A stretch of DNA of 64,000 nucleotides. Source: ZC4RG30 sp963777735. GTDB lineage: Bacteria > Pseudomonadota > Gammaproteobacteria > Steroidobacterales > Steroidobacteraceae. The notes beneath the pieces were generated by a model. The model made no database searches. It had not been told where the DNA came from and worked only from the letters and a program-made list of their open reading frames with translations. The translations under genes and the position numbers were made by a program. The stretch spans positions 248,001-312,000 of the forward strand of contig CAVZRQ010000008.1 in NCBI GenBank assembly GCA_963777735.1, read 5' to 3'. Positions 19,002 through 28,818 of the stretch are shown here, piece by piece (position 1 is the stretch's first letter; every line of letters starts with the position of its first letter).

Positions 19002-19645
19002 GGCGAAACCGGAGTTCCGATGAGATCCACGCCCTTGGGCAAGGTGAATTGGGTGAGCCCGGCAGCCACGGGCGCATTGCGCTGCACGCCGGTGAACACC
19101 AGCGTGGATCGCTGCCCGAGCTTGTCGACGATGATCAGGCGCAGGAGCTCCTTGCCCTTGAAGCCGAACAGCGCTTCACGGAAATCGGATTGCGCATCCT
19201 TTGGCAGCACCCTCGCCCACTCGAGGCCATCGCGCCGGCCATTCGACTGAATGCTGAACGCGGCACGCAGATCGGCGCCGCCTGCCAGCAACATGGCCGG
19301 CGATTGCGGCATGGCATCCTGCTGCGGCTTGACGGTTGCCTGATCGAGATCGCGGTCGAGGAACCAGAGGTTGCGGCCATCGGCCACCAGCAACTGCACC
19401 GCATCTGCGGCGCCTGCTGGCGAGGACTCCCAGCGAAATTTGCCGGGCCGCACGATGACGAGCCGGCCGCGACCCGCCGCCTCCTGCTTGCCCCGCGCAT
19501 CCTGCACCGTCTGCGTGAAATCCGCGGACCAGGTGGTGAGACCGGCGAGGTAATTGTCGAGCGGCGTCGCATTGGTGGCGGCCAGCGCAGGTGCGGCTGC
19601 GACCAGGGCGAATGCGGCGAGGAAGAGGCGCCATGGGCTATTCAT
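18998..19645 (-). CDS. lolA: Outer-membrane lipoprotein carrier protein LolA
   Basis: Periplasmic chaperone that carries lipoproteins from the LolCDE complex to LolB at the outer membrane. The start at 19645 has GGGAG directly upstream and gives a cleavable signal (WRLFLAAFALVAAAPALA). The mature protein has the LolA fold signatures LTTWSADFTQTVQDARG, GKFRWESSPAG and LWFLDRDLDQATVKP, ending in FTLPKGVDLIGTPV. It has 215 residues. It overlaps the ftsK stop by 8 bases and is translationally linked to it, as in E. coli. Confidence 0.95.
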   Translation of the reverse strand: MNSPWRLFLAAFALVAAAPALAATNATPLDNYLAGLTTWSADFTQTVQDARGKQEAAGRGRLVIVRPGKFRWESSPAGAADAVQLLVADGRNLWFLDRDLDQATVKPQQDAMPQSPAMLLAGGADLRAAFSIQSNGRRDGLEWARVLPKDAQSDFREALFGFKGKELLRLIIVDKLGQRSTLVFTGVQRNAPVAAGLTQFTLPKGVDLIGTPVSP

Positions 19646-21968
19646 CTCCCTTGCCTCCCGGCGCCAGCACTTCGCGGGAACCATTGGACTGCAACGGCCC
19701 GACCACGCCGGCGTCTTCCATGGCTTCAAGCAGCCGCGCCGAACGGTTGTAGCCGATCTTCAACCGGCGCTGCACATACGAGATGGAAGGCTTGCGCTCG
19801 CTGATCACGATCTTGACGGCCTCGTCGTACAGCGCATCCTGTTCGGCATCGCCGCCCATGCCGGGCATGTCTTCCTCGCCACTGATGCCGGGAATGGCCT
19901 GCGACGGACCGGAGAGCACTTCTTCGATGTAGTTCGGAGGGTCTGCCGACTTCAAGGCATTGACCACGCGGTGCACTTCTTCATCGGACACGAAGGCGCC
20001 GTGGATGCGGATGGGCACGGAGGTGCCAGGCGGCAGGTACAGCATGTCGCCATGGCCGAGCAGCGACTCCGCGCCGCCCTGGTCGAGGATGGTGCGCGAA
20101 TCGACCTTGGCGGAAACCTGGAAGGCGATGCGTGTCGGGATGTTGGCCTTGATGAGGCCGGTGATCACATCGACCGACGGCCGCTGCGTGGCGAGGATCA
20201 GGTGGATGCCCGAGGCGCGCGCCTTCTGCGCGAGCCGCGCGATGAGTTCCTCGACCTTCTTGCCGACGATCATCATGAGATCGGCGAGCTCGTCGATGAT
20301 CACGACGATGTACGGCAGCGGCATCAGATCCGGAATCGTGCGCTGGTCGAAGGTGGGATCGTTCGATGCGTACTGCATCATCACCGGATCCTTGATCGGC
20401 TTGCCCGCGGCGTTGGCGTCGCGCACCTTGCGGTTGTAGCCGGCGATGTTGCGCACGCCGAGCGCGGACATCAGCTTGTAGCGACGTTCCATCTCGGCCA
20501 CCGACCAGCGCAGCGCGTTGGCGGCCTGCTTCATGTCGGTGACCACCGGCGCGAGCAGATGCGGGATGCCCTCGTAGACCGAGAGCTCCAGCATCTTCGG
20601 ATCGATCATGATGAGCCGCACATGCTCGGCGGTGCTCTTGTAGAGCAGCGACAGCACCATGGCGTTGATGCCCACCGACTTGCCGGAGCCGGTGGTGCCG
20701 GCGATGAGCAGATGCGGCATCTTGCCGAGATCGGCCACCATCGAATTGCCGGCGATGTCCTTGCCCAGCGCCAGCGCCAGCGGCGAGTTCACTTCTTCGT
20801 AGGACTTGGACTTGATGATCTCGCCCAGCGTGACCATCTCGCGCTTCTCGTTCGGGATCTCGAGGCCCATCACCGGCTTGCCGGGAATGACCTCGACCAC
20901 GCGCACCGAAATGGCCGACAGCGCACGCGCCAGATCCTTGGCGAGGCCGGAAATCTGGCTGACCTTCACGCCGGGCGCCGGCTGCATTTCGAAGCGGGTG
21001 ACCACCGGGCCGGGATGCACCGCCACCACTTCCACTTCGACGCCGAAATCCCGCAGCTTGATCTCGACGAGGCGCGACATGGCCTCGAGCGCCTCGGCCG
21101 AATAGGACACGATCCGTTCGGGCGGATCGTCGAGCAGCTGCATGGGCGGCAGTTCGCCGGCCTTGGGCGGATCGAACAGCGTGACCTGACGTTCCTGCTG
21201 CGCGCGTTCGCTCTTTTCGACGGCAGGTGCCGGTTGCTCGATGACCGGGGCAATTCGTGGCGTTGCCCTCTTCTTCGTATCCTGCTTGACCACTTCCTGG
21301 CGTACGCGCTTGCGCTCCAGGCCATCGGCCACTTCGCGGCGCGAGGCCCACTTGGCCTTCAGCCAGTTGACCGCAAACCAGAAGCCGTGACCGAGGCGAT
21401 CGATGACCTCCAGCCACGAAACATGAAACGCGATGGCGGCGCCGGCCATCCAGGCGGCCAGCAGCAGCAGCGTGGCGCCCAGCACCTTGAGGCCCTGTGC
21501 CAGCCCGAGCCCAACGAACTGCCCCAGCACTCCGCCGGCAGTGGCGCGCAGTTCGCCCGGACTCCAGTAGAGACTGGTGAGGCCTGAACTCGCCGCGAGC
21601 AACACCAGGAAACCGCCGACGCGAACCGCGGCATTGAGCCGTGTGGCGGGCGCAAGCTCGGCCATGCGGTTGCGGAAGATCATCCACGCGGCCATCAGCA
21701 TCATGACGGGCAACAGGAATGCCGGCTTTCCGAACAGGAACAGCAGCAGATCGGCGATCACCGCGCCCAGCGAGCCCGCGCTGTTGCGCACCTCCTGCGC
21801 TCCATCGCCGGAGTAGGACCAACCCGGATCGCCCGCGGAAAAACTGCCCAGTGCGAGCAGCAGATAAAGTGCGATCGCGGCAAGCAGGATGGCCAGGCCC
21901 TCGCGGACCCCTTTGACGACCGCCTGGGTAAGGCGTGCCCCACCGGACAGGGAGGAACTCTGGCTCAA
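19638..21968 (-). CDS. ftsK: DNA translocase FtsK
   Basis: Septum-bound DNA pump that moves chromosome termini during division and activates XerCD at dif. Four transmembrane helices lie in the first about 190 residues (GLAILLAAIALYLLLALGSF, then three more). A short linker follows (rich in Glu, Lys and Arg, about residues 210-270). The RecA-like motor has Walker A GTTGSGKSVGINAM and Walker B YIVVIIDELADLMM. The C-terminal gamma domain (ISYVQRRLKIGYNRSARLL) reads KOPS. The linker is much shorter than in E. coli FtsK. The start is uncertain: TTG at 21968 is chosen, but the frame stays open to 22034 and no ATG precedes the first helix. It is divergent from trxB. Confidence 0.95.
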   Translation of the reverse strand: MSQSSSLSGGARLTQAVVKGVREGLAILLAAIALYLLLALGSFSAGDPGWSYSGDGAQEVRNSAGSLGAVIADLLLFLFGKPAFLLPVMMLMAAWMIFRNRMAELAPATRLNAAVRVGGFLVLLAASSGLTSLYWSPGELRATAGGVLGQFVGLGLAQGLKVLGATLLLLAAWMAGAAIAFHVSWLEVIDRLGHGFWFAVNWLKAKWASRREVADGLERKRVRQEVVKQDTKKRATPRIAPVIEQPAPAVEKSERAQQERQVTLFDPPKAGELPPMQLLDDPPERIVSYSAEALEAMSRLVEIKLRDFGVEVEVVAVHPGPVVTRFEMQPAPGVKVSQISGLAKDLARALSAISVRVVEVIPGKPVMGLEIPNEKREMVTLGEIIKSKSYEEVNSPLALALGKDIAGNSMVADLGKMPHLLIAGTTGSGKSVGINAMVLSLLYKSTAEHVRLIMIDPKMLELSVYEGIPHLLAPVVTDMKQAANALRWSVAEMERRYKLMSALGVRNIAGYNRKVRDANAAGKPIKDPVMMQYASNDPTFDQRTIPDLMPLPYIVVIIDELADLMMIVGKKVEELIARLAQKARASGIHLILATQRPSVDVITGLIKANIPTRIAFQVSAKVDSRTILDQGGAESLLGHGDMLYLPPGTSVPIRIHGAFVSDEEVHRVVNALKSADPPNYIEEVLSGPSQAIPGISGEEDMPGMGGDAEQDALYDEAVKIVISERKPSISYVQRRLKIGYNRSARLLEAMEDAGVVGPLQSNGSREVLAPGGKGDE

Positions 21969-22079
21969 ATCTGGGTGATCTCTTGAAGCTGCAAGGTGAT
22001 TCCGCGCTGCAGTTTGCGGCGCCTGTCGGCACAATAGACGCTGCCTACAAACAGCCCAAACGGTGCCGGGAAATTATAC

Positions 22080-23033
22080 ATGACGCAGACCATCCACAGC
22101 CGCCTGATCATCCTGGGTTCCGGCCCCGCGGGCTACAGCGCCGCGGTATATGCCGCACGCGCCAATCGCGCGCCGCTGCTGATCACGGGGCTCGAGCAAG
22201 GCGGCCAGCTGATGACCACCACCGAGGTCGACAACTGGCCGGGCGATGTGGAGGGCCTGCAGGGTCCGGACCTGATGGATCGCATGCGGCGCCATGCGGA
22301 ACGTTTCAACACGAAGCTGGTCAACGACCACATCCACACGGCTCGGCTGACCGAGCGACCGTTCGTGCTGGAAGGTGATTCGGCCCGCTATACCTGCGAT
22401 GCGCTGATCATCGCCACCGGTGCTGCCGCCAAGTACCTCGGCCTGCCATCGGAAGAGGCCTTCAAGGGCAAGGGCGTTTCCGCCTGCGCCACCTGCGACG
22501 GTTTCTTCTTCCGCAAACAGCAGGTGGCCGTGATCGGCGGTGGCAACACGGCCGTGGAAGAGGCGCTGTACCTGTCGAACATCGCCTCGCATGTGACGCT
22601 CGTGCACCGCCGCGACCGGCTGCGCAGCGAGAAGATCCTGCAGGATCGGCTCATGGCGCGCGTCGCCGAAGGCAAGGTCAGCATCCGCTGGAACCATGCC
22701 GTCGACGAGATCGTGGGTGACGACAGCGGCGTTACCGGACTGAAGATCAGCGCCACCGATGGCAGCGGCACCGAGACGCTGCCCGTCACCGGCGTGTTCG
22801 TGGCCATTGGCCATGCGCCCAATACCGGTCTGTTCGCCGGCCAGCTCGACATGCGGGGTGGCTATCTCGTCGTGCACAGTGGTCTGGAAGGCAACGCCAC
22901 GGCCACCAGCATTCCCGGTGTCTTCGCGGCCGGCGATGTGGCCGATTCGGTCTACCGACAGGCCATCACCTCGGCGGGTTCCGGCTGCATGGCGGCGCTG
23001 GATGCCGACAAGTATCTGGAGACACTCGAATAG
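22080..23033 (+). CDS. trxB: Thioredoxin reductase
   Basis: A 317-residue flavoprotein that reduces thioredoxin with NADPH in the cytoplasm. The FAD-binding GxGxxG motif (LGSGPAGYSAAVYAARA, about residues 11-27), the redox-active CATCDG pair (about residue 138), the NADPH-binding GGGNTAVEEALYL and the C-terminal FAD motif GVFAAGDVADSVYRQAI are all present. It is followed after 8 bases by a GNAT-like gene. The neighbourhood with ftsK on one side and aat/infA on the other matches E. coli, without cydCD and lrp. Confidence 0.97.
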   Translation: MTQTIHSRLIILGSGPAGYSAAVYAARANRAPLLITGLEQGGQLMTTTEVDNWPGDVEGLQGPDLMDRMRRHAERFNTKLVNDHIHTARLTERPFVLEGDSARYTCDALIIATGAAAKYLGLPSEEAFKGKGVSACATCDGFFFRKQQVAVIGGGNTAVEEALYLSNIASHVTLVHRRDRLRSEKILQDRLMARVAEGKVSIRWNHAVDEIVGDDSGVTGLKISATDGSGTETLPVTGVFVAIGHAPNTGLFAGQLDMRGGYLVVHSGLEGNATATSIPGVFAAGDVADSVYRQAITSAGSGCMAALDADKYLETLE

Positions 23034-23041
23034 CTGGCAGC

Positions 23042-24178
23042 ATGCTCGTTGCCCGCGAAATCGCTTCCATCGACGCGCTGCCGGCAGCGCAGTGGAATGC
23101 GCTGACCGGCACGCAGTGCCCCTTCCTGCGGCATGAATTCCTGGCTGCGCTGGAACACAGCGGCTGCACGGGCCCGGGCAGCGGCTGGACTACGGCGCAT
23201 CTGGCCTTGTTCGAGGGCGAGCAACTCATCGCCGCTGCGCCGGCCTATCGGAAGACCCATTCCTGGGGCGAGTTCGTGTTCGATTTCTCCTGGGCGCAGG
23301 CCTACGAGCGCAACGGGCTGAACTATTACCCGAAGCTGCTGTGCGCGGTGCCCTTCTCGCCCATCAACAGCGCGCGCCTGCTGCTTCACCCGCAACATCC
23401 GGCAGAAGCCCTGCGCGAGAAGCTGATCGATGCAATGGTCGCGCGCTGCGAGACGCAGGAACTTTCTTCGGCGCATGCCCTGTTCATCGACGCCGCCGAG
23501 CGCGCGGCCTTTCTCGGCAAGGAATGGCTGCTGCGCAGTGCCGTGCAGTTTCACTGGCACAACGCGGCCTACCCCGACTTCGAGAGCTACCTGGGCAGCT
23601 TTCGCGCCGAGAAGCGCAAGCAGATCCGTCGCGAGCGCCGGCGATGCGAGGAAGCCGGCGTACATTTCGAAACCGTGCATGGCAGCCGCATCACGCCAGA
23701 GCAGTTGCGTTTCGTGCACGCGGTGCATGCCCGGACCTTCCACCTGCATGGGCACGAGCCCTATCTGAATCTCGCCTTCTTCACCGAGATTGCACGCACG
23801 CTGGGCGATGCGCTGATGGTGAAGATCGCCATGCTCGGCAATGAGCCGGTGGCAGCAGCGGTGTTCTTCGTGGGCGAAGACGCGCTGTTCGGCCGCTACT
23901 GGGGCGCGACCGGGGATTTCCACAGCCTGCACTTCGAGGCCTGCTACCACCAGGGCATCGAATACTGCATCGAGCATGGGCTGGCGCGCTTCGAGCCGGG
24001 CACCCAGGGAGAACACAAGGTGGTGCGCGGTTTCGTGCCTGTCCACACCTGGTCTGCGCACTACATCGCCGATACGCGATTCCGCGAGGCCATTGCCGAC
24101 TTCCTGGCGCGCGAGCAACCGTCCGTGGAAGCCTACGCAGAAGACGTCGCTGCACATGCGCCGTTCCGGCGCACATGA
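23042..24178 (+). CDS. FemAB/GNAT-like N-acyltransferase (DUF482, PF04339)
   Basis: A 378-residue protein of the DUF482/PF04339 family, a GNAT-related, FemAB-like fold found in many proteobacteria. Recognisable blocks are FLRHEFLAALEHSGC, GEFVFDFSWAQAYERNG with YYPKLLCAVPF, KRKQIRRERRRCEEAGV, GRYWGATGDFHSLHFEACY and RFEPGTQGEHKVVRGFVP. Substrate and role are unknown; acyl or aminoacyl transfer is inferred from the fold. It sits 8 bases after trxB and overlaps aat by 4 bases, so the three are probably one transcript. Confidence 0.88.
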   Translation: MLVAREIASIDALPAAQWNALTGTQCPFLRHEFLAALEHSGCTGPGSGWTTAHLALFEGEQLIAAAPAYRKTHSWGEFVFDFSWAQAYERNGLNYYPKLLCAVPFSPINSARLLLHPQHPAEALREKLIDAMVARCETQELSSAHALFIDAAERAAFLGKEWLLRSAVQFHWHNAAYPDFESYLGSFRAEKRKQIRRERRRCEEAGVHFETVHGSRITPEQLRFVHAVHARTFHLHGHEPYLNLAFFTEIARTLGDALMVKIAMLGNEPVAAAVFFVGEDALFGRYWGATGDFHSLHFEACYHQGIEYCIEHGLARFEPGTQGEHKVVRGFVPVHTWSAHYIADTRFREAIADFLAREQPSVEAYAEDVAAHAPFRRT

Positions 24179-24831
24179 AGCGCATCAGCTGGCTGCATCC
24201 GGATGATCCGCCGGATCGCTTTCCGCCGGTTTCGCAGGCGCTGGACGATCCGCCAGGCCTGCTGGCAGCAGGCGGCGATCTGACACCTGAACGGCTGCAA
24301 GCGGCCTACCGGCAAGGCATCTTTCCCTGGTACTCCAGTGGCGAACCCGTGCTGTGGTGGACGCCCGATCCCCGCGAGGTGCTCTTCCCTGCCGAGATGC
24401 ACCGCTCGCGCAGCCTGCAGCGCTGCATCCGGCGCGGCGAATTCCAGGTTACGGAAAACCAGGACTTTCGCGCCGTGATCGCGGCCTGTGCGGAGGCCCG
24501 GGGCCCGAAGGCAGGCACCTGGATCACCGGCGAAATGCAGGCTGCCTACTGCGAGCTGCACCGGCTTGGCGTGGCGAGCAGCATCGAGGTCTGGCAGGAC
24601 GGCGTACTCGCCGGCGGAATGTATGGCGTGAGGAGCGGGCGGGTGTTCTGCGGCGAATCGATGTTCAGCCACCGGGACAACGCATCCAAGGTGGCGCTGG
24701 CGTGGCTGGCGCAGCACAGTGCAGCCCGTGGCATCGCCCTGATCGACTGCCAGATGCCCTCGGCGCACCTGCGGAGCCTAGGCAGCCGGCCCCTGCCCCG
24801 GCACGAGTTCCTGCGCTTCCTGCAGCCTTGA
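24175..24831 (+). CDS. aat: Leucyl/phenylalanyl-tRNA--protein transferase
   Basis: Transfers Leu or Phe from tRNA to N-terminal Arg or Lys of proteins, creating N-degrons for ClpS/ClpAP. The 218-residue protein has the family blocks LLAAGGDLTPERLQAAYRQG, FPWYSSGEPVLWWTPDPR, GTWITGEMQAAYCELHRLG and SMFSHRDNASKVAL. The start overlaps the preceding acyltransferase gene (ATGA). It is encoded near clpS and clpA, which act in the same N-end-rule pathway. Confidence 0.97.
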   Translation: MKRISWLHPDDPPDRFPPVSQALDDPPGLLAAGGDLTPERLQAAYRQGIFPWYSSGEPVLWWTPDPREVLFPAEMHRSRSLQRCIRRGEFQVTENQDFRAVIAACAEARGPKAGTWITGEMQAAYCELHRLGVASSIEVWQDGVLAGGMYGVRSGRVFCGESMFSHRDNASKVALAWLAQHSAARGIALIDCQMPSAHLRSLGSRPLPRHEFLRFLQP

Positions 24832-24905
24832 CACCGGCTTATTTGCTTTGAGGGGCCGGTTTATGCAGAATTCGCGGCCTTTCCCGAGGCAGTTGCACAC
24901 CATAC

Positions 24906-25124
24906 ATGTCCAAAGATGACGCGATCCAGATGGAAGGCGAAGTGGCAGAGACCCTTCCCAATACGATGTTTCGCGTGAAACTCAAGAACGGCCACATCGT
25001 GACCGCCCATATCTCCGGCAAGATGCGCAAGAACTACATCCGCATCCTCACGGGCGATGCCGTCACCGTCGAGATGACGCCCTACGATCTCTCGAAAGGG
25101 CGCATCGTTTACCGCGGAAAATAA
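24906..25124 (+). CDS. infA: Translation initiation factor IF-1
   Basis: A 72-residue OB-fold protein that binds the ribosomal A site during initiation. The sequence is nearly canonical: DDAIQMEGEVAETLPNTMF, then NGHIVTAHISGKMRKNYI and a C-terminal KGRIVYRGK. It is transcribed toward clpA with only 3 bases between the two stops, leaving no room for a separate terminator. Confidence 0.98.
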   Translation: MSKDDAIQMEGEVAETLPNTMFRVKLKNGHIVTAHISGKMRKNYIRILTGDAVTVEMTPYDLSKGRIVYRGK

Positions 25125-25127
25125 GCC

Positions 25128-27407
25128 CTACGCGGGCTGCGGCAATACCGGCCGAGCCAGCGCCACAGTGTCCAGTCGCAGCGACTTGCCGTCCTCGGCC
25201 ACTGAAACCGTGACCTGACCACCACCGTCGGCCAGTTTGCCGAACAGCAGTTCTTCTGCCAGTGGCCGCTTGATCTGTTCCTGGATCAACCGCGCCATCG
25301 GGCGCGCGCCCATGCGCGGGTCATAGCCCTGCTCTGCCAGCCAGCCGCGCGCCGCGTCGTTGACCGACAGCTGCACGCCTTTCTGTTCGAGCTGCATCTC
25401 GACCTCCACCAGCAACTTCTCCACCACGCGCTCGATGGTGAGCTTCGAAAGCGGAGCGAACTGGATGATGGCGTCGATGCGGTTGCGGAACTCCGGCGTG
25501 AACAGCCGCCGGATGGCCTCCATGCCATCACTGACATTGTCGGCCTGAGTGAAGCCGATCGAGGTGCGGCTCATGTCCTGCGCACCGGCGTTGGTGGTCA
25601 TCACGATGATGACGTGCCGGAAATCCGTCTTGCGGCCGTTGTTGTCCGTCAGCGTGCCGTGATCCATGACCTGCAGCAGCAGGTTGAAGACATCCGGATG
25701 CGCCTTCTCGATTTCATCGAGCAGCACCACGCAATGCGGATGCTTGGCCACAGCCTCGGTGAGCAGCCCGCCCTGGTCGAAGCCCACGTAACCCGGTGGC
25801 GCGCCGATCAGACGCGAAACCGTATGCCGCTCCATGTATTCGGACATGTCGAAGCGCAGGAACTCGACACCGAGCGTCGTGGCCAGCTGCCGCGTGACCT
25901 CGGTCTTGCCGACACCCGTGGGGCCGGCGAAGAGGAAACTGCCCACGGGCTTGCGCTGCTCACCCAGGCCGGAACGCGCCATCTTGATGGAGGCGGCCAG
26001 CGCCTCGATGGCTGGATCCTGCCCGAAGATGACGAGCTTGAGATTGCGCTCCAGATTGCGCAGCACCTCGCGATCGGAGGTGGACACCGACTTGGCGGGA
26101 ATGCGCGCGATGCGCGCCACCACCTCTTCGATCTGTCCGACATCCACCACGCCGCTGCGGTCCGCAGCGGGCTTCAGGCGTTGCCGTGACCCGGCCTCGT
26201 CGACCACGTCGATGGCCTTGTCCGGCATGTGGCGATCGTTGATGTGCCGTGCCGCGAGTTCGGCCGCAGCCTTGATCGCTTCATCGGTGTAACGCACGCC
26301 ATGATGTTCTTCGTAACGGGCCTTCAGGCCGTGCAGGATCTCGATGGTCTCCGGCACCGTCGGCTCGACCACATCGACCTTCTGGAAGCGCCGCGACAGC
26401 GCGTGGTCCTTCTCGAAGATGCCGCGGTATTCCTGGTAGGTCGTGGAGCCGATGCAGCGCAGCTCACCACTGGTGAGCGCGGGCTTGATCAGGTTGGAGG
26501 CATCCATGACGCCCCCGGAAGTGGCGCCAGCGCCGATCAGGGTGTGGATCTCGTCGATGAACAGCACCGCGCCTGGCTGCTTGCGGATTTCCGCTATGAC
26601 GGCCTTGAGCCGCTTCTCGAAATCGCCGCGATACTTCGTGCCGGCCAGCAGGCTGCCGAGATCGAGTGAATAGATGACGCTGTCGGCCAGCGCATCGGGC
26701 ACCTTGCCTTCCACGATGAGCCTCGCCAGACCTTCGACAATGGCCGTCTTGCCCACACCCGCCTCGCCGACATAGAGCGGGTTGTTCTTGCGGCGGCGGC
26801 ACAGGATCTCGATGGTGCGCTCGACTTCGACCTTGCGGCCGACCAGTGGGTCGATGCGGCCTTCCTGCGCCATGCGGTTGAGGTTTACGGCGAATTTGTC
26901 GAGCGCACTGCCACCTTCCGGCTCGCGCTCGCCCTCGGGAGCGCCATCTTCCCGCCCGACCTTCTCTTCAGGGCTGCGGGGCAGGCCATGCGAGATGTAC
27001 TGGGTGACAAACAGGCGGGTGATCTCGTGACGCGCCAGCAGGAACACGGCATGGCTCTGCTTCTCGCTGAACACGGCTACCAGCACATCGGCGGCGCTGA
27101 CTTCGCGGCGCCCGCCGGACTGCACCTGGAACACGGCGCGCTGCAGTACCCGCTGGAAGCCCAGCGTGGGCTGCACCTCGCGCTCTTCCTCGCCCTGCTT
27201 GATGCGGGGAGTGGTGTCCTCGATGTGCTGCAACAGCTCCTCGGCCAGGCGCCGCAGGTCGGCCCCGCCAGCCTTGAGGATCTCCCGTACGCGGGGGGTT
27301 TCCAGGATGGACAGCAGCAGGTGTTCCACGGTCAGGAACTCGTGGTGGGCCTCGCGCGCCTGCGCGAAGGCACCGTTCAGACAGGTTTCCAATTCAGCTG
27401 AAAGCAC
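25128..27407 (-). CDS. clpA: ATP-dependent Clp protease ATP-binding subunit ClpA
   Basis: Hexameric AAA+ unfoldase that feeds substrates to ClpP. The 759-residue protein has the N domain (about residues 1-145), a first ATPase module with Walker A GEAGVGKTAIVEGLA and Walker B VLFIDEIHTLIGAG, and a second with Walker A GPTGVGKTEVTRQLA and VVLLDEIEKAHPDVFN. No middle coiled-coil domain of ClpB type is present, which identifies it as ClpA. It follows clpS with a 22-base gap, the normal operon order. Confidence 0.97.
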   Translation of the reverse strand: MLSAELETCLNGAFAQAREAHHEFLTVEHLLLSILETPRVREILKAGGADLRRLAEELLQHIEDTTPRIKQGEEEREVQPTLGFQRVLQRAVFQVQSGGRREVSAADVLVAVFSEKQSHAVFLLARHEITRLFVTQYISHGLPRSPEEKVGREDGAPEGEREPEGGSALDKFAVNLNRMAQEGRIDPLVGRKVEVERTIEILCRRRKNNPLYVGEAGVGKTAIVEGLARLIVEGKVPDALADSVIYSLDLGSLLAGTKYRGDFEKRLKAVIAEIRKQPGAVLFIDEIHTLIGAGATSGGVMDASNLIKPALTSGELRCIGSTTYQEYRGIFEKDHALSRRFQKVDVVEPTVPETIEILHGLKARYEEHHGVRYTDEAIKAAAELAARHINDRHMPDKAIDVVDEAGSRQRLKPAADRSGVVDVGQIEEVVARIARIPAKSVSTSDREVLRNLERNLKLVIFGQDPAIEALAASIKMARSGLGEQRKPVGSFLFAGPTGVGKTEVTRQLATTLGVEFLRFDMSEYMERHTVSRLIGAPPGYVGFDQGGLLTEAVAKHPHCVVLLDEIEKAHPDVFNLLLQVMDHGTLTDNNGRKTDFRHVIIVMTTNAGAQDMSRTSIGFTQADNVSDGMEAIRRLFTPEFRNRIDAIIQFAPLSKLTIERVVEKLLVEVEMQLEQKGVQLSVNDAARGWLAEQGYDPRMGARPMARLIQEQIKRPLAEELLFGKLADGGGQVTVSVAEDGKSLRLDTVALARPVLPQPA

Positions 27408-27429
27408 AATCCGACCCTCCGCCCGAAAC

Positions 27430-27765
27430 TCAGGCTTGTTCCAGCGTGCACATCAGCGGGTGCTGGTTGTCACGCGAATAACCCAGTACCTGCGCCACTT
27501 TGGTCTCGGCGATTTCATAGGTGAACACGCCGCAGACGCCCTTGCCCTTGACGTGCACCTCGAGCATGACACGGGTGGCCGTCTCGCGATCCATGCGGAA
27601 GAACCGCTCCAGCACCTCTACCACGAACTCCATGGGGGTGTAGTCGTCGTTCAGCAACACCACGCGGTACAGCGGCGGCTGCTTGACATCGGGCGCAGCC
27701 TCTTCCACGACCAGCCCGGTCTGGCCCTCGCGCTCGTCCCGCTCTTTACCGCTCATTGTGGACAT
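27430..27765 (-). CDS. clpS: ATP-dependent Clp protease adaptor ClpS
   Basis: Adaptor that delivers N-degron substrates to ClpA. The conserved core contains the binding pocket block LLNDDYTPMEFVVEVL, the segment VMLEVHVKGKGVCGVFTYEIAETK and the end SRDNQHPLMCTLEQ. The N-terminal about 30 residues are polar and flexible, as required for engagement by ClpA. Start 27765 is preferred; a second ATG 9 bases on is equally possible. It is divergent from gspC across about 100 bases. Confidence 0.95.
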   Translation of the reverse strand: MSTMSGKERDEREGQTGLVVEEAAPDVKQPPLYRVVLLNDDYTPMEFVVEVLERFFRMDRETATRVMLEVHVKGKGVCGVFTYEIAETKVAQVLGYSRDNQHPLMCTLEQA

Positions 27766-27867
27766 TATGGGGTCGCGGGACGGCGACACAAGTCCGCCTG
27801 AAATGTGATGCTTTTGTGAAGTCAAAACAATTGCTTGAGAGCCATATCGTAAGCACAGCATAATACT

Positions 27868-28815
27868 TTGATAGTGGCTACCGCTGCATATGCGCTGCGA
27901 TTCGACGGGGAGCTGGCAAACCAGCTGATCGCCCGTGCGCCACGCTGGCTGGTGGGGCTCCTCGTGGTGTTGCTTTCGGCCCGCGCCGCCATGCTGCTGG
28001 CCCAGCTGTCCGGGCTCCCGGTTTCCGATGCCGGCAACGTGGCTCCTCCCGCACCCCCGCCGACCCGCAATGTGGTGGACCTCCCCTCCATCCTGCGCGC
28101 CAATCTGTTTGGCCAGAGCGCCCAGATCCAGGGGGCAGACAATGCGCCGGTGACCAGCATGTCGTTGCTGCTGGGCGGCGTGATTGCCGACAGCGACGAG
28201 AAGCGCGGCTTTGCCATGATCGGAACCTCAAGCGCGGACATCAAGTTCTACAAGGTCGGCGACATGGTGCCGGGGGGCGTGCAGCTGTACGCCGTCTACG
28301 TGGATCGCGTGCTGCTGGATCGCGGCGGCACAATCGAAGCACTGCTGATGCCGTTGCGCGCCGGATCTGTGCAGGCACCACCACCACCCGCCCCAGTCGG
28401 TGGCGCAGTGCCGGTGCAGCGGGTGCAGCAACTGATGCGCGAGAATCCGGGCATACTCGGTCAGGTCATCCAGCGCAACGTCGTGATGGTGGATGGCAGA
28501 CTGCAGGGCATGCGTGTCTATCCGGGTGCGAACGCGCAGGCATTCAACCGCCTTGGTCTGCGGCCCGGCGATCTGGTGACTGCCATCAATGGCACCCAGC
28601 TGGATGAAAGGACAAAGAGCGAAGAGGTTTTCAACAGCCTGAGCAGTGCCGCCGAGGCGCGCATTACCGTGACGCGTAATGGCACGCAGCAGGAGCTGCA
28701 CCTGAATCTGGCGGAGATTGCTAATGAAGCAGAACAGATGGCCATTCAGGCAACCCAGCCTGCACTGGCTCCTACAGTCCAGGGCCCACCGCCCGGACCG
28801 GAAAGTGCGAGGTAA
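27868..28815 (+). CDS. gspC: Type II secretion system protein GspC
   Basis: Inner-membrane component that links the platform to the secretin. A short cytoplasmic N-terminus is followed by one transmembrane helix (WLVGLLVVLLSARAAMLLAQL, about residues 27-47), the HR domain (SMSLLLGGVIADSDEKRGFAMIG, about residues 94-150) and a C-terminal PDZ domain (GRLQGMRVYPGANAQAFNRL, GLRPGDLVTAINGTQLDE). The start is TTG 27868 or GTG 27874; no ATG precedes the helix and no strong ribosome site is visible. It is the first gene of the gspC-D-E-F operon. Confidence 0.9.
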   Translation: MIVATAAYALRFDGELANQLIARAPRWLVGLLVVLLSARAAMLLAQLSGLPVSDAGNVAPPAPPPTRNVVDLPSILRANLFGQSAQIQGADNAPVTSMSLLLGGVIADSDEKRGFAMIGTSSADIKFYKVGDMVPGGVQLYAVYVDRVLLDRGGTIEALLMPLRAGSVQAPPPPAPVGGAVPVQRVQQLMRENPGILGQVIQRNVVMVDGRLQGMRVYPGANAQAFNRLGLRPGDLVTAINGTQLDERTKSEEVFNSLSSAAEARITVTRNGTQQELHLNLAEIANEAEQMAIQATQPALAPTVQGPPPGPESAR

Positions 28816-28818
28816 CTT

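Noticed and set aside
19554..21587. A 677-codon plus-strand frame opposite ftsK
   Set aside because: The His/Asp/Arg-rich product is typical of an antisense shadow; ftsK is intact on the minus strand.
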